Shown piece by piece: positions 58,951 to 64,000 of a stretch of DNA of 64,000 nucleotides. Within the stretch, counting starts at the first letter, position 1; each line of letters begins with the position of its first letter. The position numbers and the translations under genes were made by a program. Below the pieces are notes generated by a model. The model saw only the letters and a list, made by a program, of their open reading frames with translations, was not told the origin of the DNA and searched no databases. Source of the stretch: Cymodocea nodosa (lineage: Eukaryota; Streptophyta; Magnoliopsida; Alismatales; Cymodoceaceae); NCBI GenBank assembly GCA_036874045.1, contig CM072336.1, positions 9,824,501-9,888,500 on the forward strand, in the 5' to 3' direction.

Positions 58951-59881
58951 TAACTATCTGAAAGTCAAAAACGATTTGGTAAGTTCCAGCTACAAGTATC
59001 AGATCTTAAGACACCTCACGTGTATGACTTAAAATTCCACGTAATACAAACAAAAGGACTTAAGTAGATTTTCAGTGAGTTATGGCTATCTTTCAAAGAG
59101 TTACATAGTTAACCATTCAAAAAACATAGGAAATCGGAAGGTTATCTTGAAACACCCTTCCAAATGGTAACTTATCATATTTGGACCTACAAATTCAGCA
59201 AGTACAACAGAATCAATCCGTTCAAGAGAAAATATGATCGTTGGACTTACAAGCATAAATACAAATAGATCATTCAATATTTTAAAGAGCTAACAAGTGA
59301 GATTACATATACAATCACATATAGAGATATAGTATACATTGCAAATCAACTACTGTTACAGAAGAAAGCTCAATTCAAATTAAATGCAACAAAGAATAGA
59401 TTGAAAGTTGGATTTACACAAGGATTCTTAAAGCTATCCATGTGCTGAAAGTTTGATCTAAGAATGATCATTTGGTTCATGGCTTCAACCTAAAAACTTC
59501 AAGTTGTTGGTTTGAGTTTTGACCTGAAAACTCAAGAGGTTGGTTTATTGAAGTTTACACCTGAAAACTTTTAAGTGTTGGTTAGAGCTACGGCTTGAAG
59601 CTCAAGAGGTTGGTTCTTGCTTCAACCCGAAAGTAAGTGTTTGTAAGTGTTGAGACACTTAGTGAAGCTTAAGTGATCCTTAGGGGTGGACTAGCTAAGT
59701 TGGTGAATCACCTAAAATTTCCTTGTGTTTCTTGTTTATATTTCTACTGTGCATGTTTATATATCTATTTAATACTTGAACAAACTGATTAGTCAAATTA
59801 GTTAGTTAAGTTAGAAAAAGTTTTAAATAACACATAGATCACCATTCACCCCCCCCTCTAGTGATCTATAAGATCCTAACA
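58951..59881 (+). repeat. Copia 5' LTR, second part
   Basis: It continues the LTR begun at 52440 after the Athila insertion and ends CCTAACA. Between 59485 and 59630 it holds four imperfect copies of a roughly 40-bp unit built on GACCTGAAAACTCAAGAGGTTGGTT. Confidence 0.7.
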
Positions 59882-59883
59882 AT

Positions 59884-59895
59884 TGATATTAGAGC
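59884..59895 (+). other. Copia primer-binding site, initiator-Met tRNA type
   Basis: TGATATTAGAGC, two bases after the LTR, differs from the standard TGGTATCAGAGC by one G-to-A and one C-to-T change. Confidence 0.8.
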
Positions 59896-59969
59896 AGGTT
59901 GATCTTTTATTATAGATTTAACCATCTGAGATCATAACATCTTTTTACAAAGAGGGTCAAAACATCCAT

Positions 59970-60550
59970 CGTCCTCCCCTGTTTGATGGTATTAACTATA
60001 ATTACTAGAAAAACAAGATGGAATATTTCCTTAGGAGCTTAGATGTGAGTCTCTAGAAAATGGTGGTTCTAGGAAAACCTATTCCACCCAATCATGAGGA
60101 TGATTGGACTAAGGAGGATGAGAGAATCATCCAAATGGATGCTTAAGAGCTAAACATTATTTATTATGCCTTATCTATTGAACAATACAATAAAGTTTCA
60201 GCATATAAATCTACTCACGAGGCTTGGAACACTCTTCAAATATCCTTTGAAGGAACTAACCAAGTGAAAGACACAAAAATCAGCATTTTACTTAGAAAGT
60301 TTGAATTATTTAAAATACTTGATGACAAAACAATTACTGATATGTTTTCTAGATTTACTGAGATTATTAATAGCTTAAGAGGTTTGAGAAAGGAATTTTA
60401 TGTCCGTGAATAGGTGTAGAAAATTCTTAGGAGCTTAACTATGGAATGGAAGCAAAAATCCACATCAATACAAGATTCCAAAGACCTCAACAAATACTCA
60501 GTAGAGGATCTAATGGGTGTTGAGGTTCTTGTTGTCCCCAAAATAAGATC
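59970..60550 (+). pseudogene. Copia Gag (UBN2-type) remnant
   Basis: The frame from 59982 reads FDGINYNY-KNKMEYFLRSLD, LSIEQYNKVSAYKSTHEAWNTL, SFEGTNQVKDTKISILLRKFELF, TITDMFSRFTEIINSLRGL and KILRSLTMEWK. These are all landmarks of Copia Gag in order. In-frame stops stand where the family has Trp (TGG to TAG at about 60006 and 60054) and Gln. The remnant breaks off near 60550, before any zinc knuckle, protease or RT. Confidence 0.88.
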
Positions 60551-60594
60551 TTACAACTCACAAAGGGATCAAAATGATAAAACATTAAACTCAT

Positions 60595-61330
60595 TTTAAA
60601 ATAACCGCAAGTGCACGGTGCAATTGTAATATACTTCGGCGAGTACAGGTCGAATCCACAAGGATTTGGCTTCTACACAATATTTCTAAAGTGCAAAAAT
60701 AATAATTGGAAGTGATTCACAATTTATCAAAAATTCATTTATTGAAGTACTAATTCCTTATTTTCATTCATAAAACACCAAATCACTATAGCACAGAATC
60801 TCAAAATTTAGTCAAGTTCACACATATCCTCCTCTCACTATGTCTACGGTAAAATACAGTAAAAATATCATACTGATTACTCATTAGATTAACTTTACAA
60901 CCCCATTGATTTTATTAAAAAATATGAAATAGGCAAGCGTCGGCAATGCTTTTCCTACAGGCACATAGACTGGCAACTAACATCCCTGAATTGCGCACAG
61001 TTGCTAAAAATGGAATACGATTTTCAAATCTTCATGAAAGTCTGCAAAATCAGTGTGCTTCCAAACTTAACTCATTCATCTAACAGAGAAAATTTACAGA
61101 GGTCGATTTCGTGCTGTAGATAAAAAGAAATCGAGTTCGACACAGAAGCAAAAATTGGGTGAAAAACACTAGGATATGCTAGATGCGACATCAATGAAAT
61201 AAATTTGAAAACCTATACAAATCAATTGCAAAAATTCTAAAAACTATACAGGAGTAAAGTACACTCGAATCTCTACAAAATAGCATCAAAAACTAAAGCA
61301 AAATATTAATATGTTATAGTAATAATAAAA
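60595..61330 (-). repeat. Gypsy-type LTR fragment, minus orientation
   Basis: The reverse complement of 60600-60670 reads GTGGATTCGACCTGTACTCG and then CACCGTGCACTTGCGGTTA. It is related to the terminal block of the Athila LTR here (GGATCGACCTGTACTTGCAC ... GTGCACTTGTAGTTA). The rest is unreadable. It truncates the Copia element on its left. Confidence 0.4.
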
Positions 61331-61997
61331 TATTATAAAAAAATTATAATTATATATTACAAAGTTAGAATTAACTTTAATGATATTAAATAAAATTAAA
61401 AGAATTAATTTTATTAAAATAAGATTATTACAAATAAAAAAAAATTAAATTTAACCTAGCCCAACCTGGCCCAATTCGGGTCAGTCCGGGCCGGCGTAAG
61501 ACCCGGTCTCCTCTCGTCAATCGTTAAGCTACCATGGAGTCAACGGTCAAAAAGCAGATTTATTATTTTAAATTAGTTTTATAAGATTATTCCGTCCTCA
61601 TCCGGTCAAAGTCAATTTCGTAGCTACAGATGACCCGCAGTAAAATAGCAAAATGACATCCACCGCCTTCAATTTCTTTGAGGACAAAATGATCGGCTTC
61701 ATGTGTATATGCAGGGTACAATCATCAATCGAATGGTCATGGTTGTTGACGTAAATCATCAATATTTAAATGCTAACATTTAGAATGTAGAATTTAAGAG
61801 TTAAAAGATACAATAGAATATGGCTAAGGTTGGCGGAGTAGGAGAGGATGGAAGCGTCCAATAATACGGCAATACCAAACCACCCACCAACTCCCACGGC
61901 CCCAGCTTTACATATGCTTATGACATGATGAAGCCATAAAACTAAACCAACAACTACCGCTGGAGGAACCCAACAGGTTCTTCTTCCTCGGCTTGCC
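61331..61997. other. Intergenic DNA and leader of the DOMON-cytochrome b561 gene
   Basis: AT-rich to 61460, then a GC-richer block with repeated CCCAACCTGGCCC-like words at 61465-61510. The 5' leader of the downstream gene probably lies in the last 150 bases. No TATA box can be assigned with confidence. Confidence 0.5.
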
Positions 61998-63432
61998 ATG
62001 GGAGTTTCCGGCGCTATGAGAACGTCCCTGGTGTTGTTGGTCTCCATCACGGTGCTGTCTACGTCCTTCGTGTTGGTCCCTTGCTCCGCCCAAAGCTGCC
62101 AAGGCTTCACCTTCACCAACAGGAACTTCCAGCTGTGCCAGCCCCTCACCCGCCTCGGTTCCTCCCTCCACTGGACCTACAATCCCAGCCTCGGCACCGT
62201 CGACATCGCCTACCGAGCACAGCAGGTCGCCAACGGATGGGTGGCTTGGGGGCTCAACCTCAGAGGCACCAAGATGATCGGCACGCAGGCCATCGTCGCG
62301 CTGCAGGCGTCCAACGGCTCGATGAACGTCTTCACCACACCGATTTCGAACAGGAACCCCACGATGCAGCAGACTTCTATCAGCTTTCCGGCCGACAAAC
62401 TCGCGGGTGAGTACGGAAACGGCGTCATGTCGTTCTTCGCCACCATCACCCTGCCCAACAACGGGACCACCTTCAACCACGTCTGGCAGGAGTCCACCGT
62501 TGTCTCCAACGGCGTCCCTGGCCCGCATCCAACGACAGCGGACAACATCCTGTCCTATGGAACTGTCGACTTCCTTTCCGGCGACGCCTCCGCCGCGACC
62601 GGCGCCAATTCCATTCTCCACCGTAGGAACGTGAGTCGTCGTCGTCATCATCTTCTTCTTCTCAACCTGTTGTGTTCTGTCTGCAATTTTCAATCACCAA
62701 CTATTTGCTGCCTGGGATGGTTATCTGCAGATCCACGGAGTGCTAAACACCATAAGCTGGGGTATTCTGATGCCCATCGGAGCGATGATAGCGAGGTACC
62801 TGAGGGTGTTCAAATCCGCCAACCCGGCATGGTTCTACCTCCACGTCACGTGCCAGTGCTCGGCTTACGTCCTCGGGGTCTCCGGCTGGGGCCTCGGGCT
62901 CAAGCTCGGCAGCGACTCCAAGGGGATCACTTACCACCGCCACCGCTACATCGGCATCGTCCTCTTCTGCCTCGCAACGCTTCAGGTGGTCCATCGTTCA
63001 ACATCAGTTACGGATTAACCAACCAAAGGACTCGATCGATTACAGAACTCCGTTAATTTGACGCAGGTGTTCGCTCTGTTCCTGAGGCCACATGTGGATC
63101 ACAAGCGCAGGATATACTGGAACGTCTACCACCACGTTGTCGGCTACATGATCATAGTCCTGAGCGTGGTCAACATCTACAAAGGTTTCGACATCCTCGA
63201 CCCCGCCGACAAATGGAAGCGTGCGTACACGGGCGTGCTCGTGGCGCTGGCAGTCGTCGCCCTAGTGCTGGAGATCGTGACATGGATCGTTGTCTTGAGG
63301 CGGAAGGCGAGGAAGAGGTCAGAGAAGATGCCCCAGCCTGTAGACGACGGCTACGGAGGAAGCCATGGGTATGGTGGCGGCGGCGGCGGCGGCGGCGGTG
63401 GTGGTGGCAGGTACAACAACCAGGCCGTATAG
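61998..63432 (+). CDS. Cytochrome b561 and DOMON domain-containing protein
   Basis: Three exons (61998-62630, 62731-62985, 63067-63432) with GT-AG borders and phase-0 joints give 417 aa, normal for this plant family. CYBDOM proteins pass electrons across the plasma membrane, probably from cytosolic ascorbate to extracellular acceptors. A signal peptide (residues 1-31, ending PCSA) is followed by the DOMON domain (about 50-170: [41 protein letters not shown]). The b561 core carries the four haem-ligand histidines in IHGVLN (His213), FYLHVTCQ (His249), YHRHRYIG (His282) and NVYHHVVGY (His318). Five or six membrane helices are visible. The C-terminal tail has 12 consecutive Gly followed by RYNNQAV; this is longer than usual and probably length-variable. 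Start at 61998; Met at 62016 is an alternative that also keeps the signal peptide. The exons are very GC-rich compared with the flanks. Confidence 0.95.
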
Positions 63433-64000
63433 CGTCGGCCGTGGGCGGTGATGAGATAGACCAGTAGATCATCGACACTTCCATATATATATGTATATTT
63501 CTGCTTTGCTGGTTGTTTCGCGTTGGTTTTTTTGTGTATGTGATTGGAGCCTTACATATATATGTTAGTTTGTGCCTCCGCCGTCCTTCTACACACGTCT
63601 TCTGAACGGCACACTCCTCTTGTACACAATTTTTTCTTCTCATGTTCCGATTTGCATCACAGCTGCTCTCTTAGAAACAAGGTGTGTCTGCCTACTTTGA
63701 AATGTTTGTTTGTTGTTCAATCGCCTTCAACGCCATCCATCAATGGATAATTCTGATTCCACTAGGGCATGTGGGCATGTGGGCAGAATCACAATGACTC
63801 ATGACAAGCAAACAAACACCCCCACCTGCGTTGCAAAGCCATGAGAGGTGCATGTTCAGGCGCTGATCGGTCCTTGGTGGTACTACCATAGAAGACAAAT
63901 ATTATAACATTATTCAATATGTCCAATTGCCTTTGATGGGGTGGGGTGGGGTGGGGTGGGGTGGAGGTTCTCAATTGACGTAGAGCTATACAACTACTTC
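63433..64000. other. 3' region of the b561 gene and flank
   Basis: It includes the probable 3' untranslated region with TATATA tracts at 63484-63497 and 63557-63563. No other gene is recognised before the window ends. Confidence 0.5.
63938..63964 (+). repeat. (GGGGT)5 tract
   Basis: Five GGGGT units plus GG. Four or more G-runs with single-base loops meet the sequence rule for a G-quadruplex on the + strand. Confidence 0.9.

Noticed and set aside
61908-62693. 261-codon antisense frame over the DOMON exon
   Set aside because: A GC-driven antisense shadow; no motif, and the sense frame is a complete family member.

Overview
This is nuclear DNA from a flowering plant. The genes have spliced introns with GT-AG borders, single-exon organellar-type genes, and families typical of land plants (a PLS-class pentatricopeptide protein, MLO, GDSL lipase, DOMON-cytochrome b561). 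They sit in AT-rich DNA packed with decayed retrotransposons. Several coding regions are strongly GC-rich at their 5' ends against AT-rich surroundings, a pattern common in commelinid monocots. I therefore lean towards a monocot, but the sequence does not name a species.

Layout. 0.4-2.1 kb: decayed RTE-type LINE. 5.5-7.5 kb (-): intact PPR gene resembling SLO1. 10.1-11.3 kb: tandem duplication and an L1-type LINE 3' end. 11.8-15.7 kb (+): complete 15-exon MLO gene (562 aa) with a C-terminal DFSF motif. 17.3-17.9 kb (+): intronless TIM23. 20.9-22.9 kb (-): three-exon GDSL esterase/lipase (356 aa). 25.8-44.2 kb (-): a five-exon MSP1/ATAD1-like AAA ATPase (389 aa), whose 1.17 kb of coding sequence is spread over 18.3 kb. 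Its introns hold a Copia element inserted in a LINE, an RT-bearing LINE, and one or two foldback DNA transposons. 44.2-61.9 kb: no host gene; a nested retrotransposon block and two tandem-repeat arrays. 62.0-63.4 kb (+): DOMON-cytochrome b561 gene (417 aa).

The repeat block can be partly resolved. A Copia element (LTR from 52440, PBS at 59884, gag to about 60550) has a 5.9-kb Athila-type Ty3/gypsy element (53039-58945) inserted inside its 5' LTR. The 5-bp target duplication GTAGC (53034-53038 and 58946-58950) marks the borders. The Athila copy has lost RT and RNase H, one visible protease catalytic residue, and most of its 3' LTR. Two further Athila LTRs lie head to head just upstream (48195-50041 and 50122-52225) and form a large inverted repeat with about 2-kb arms.

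The host genes are unrelated housekeeping or defence-associated genes with no sign of an operon or metabolic cluster. Three are linked to mitochondria: the PPR, TIM23 and MSP1 genes. I see no tRNA, rRNA, CRISPR or bacterial-type features.
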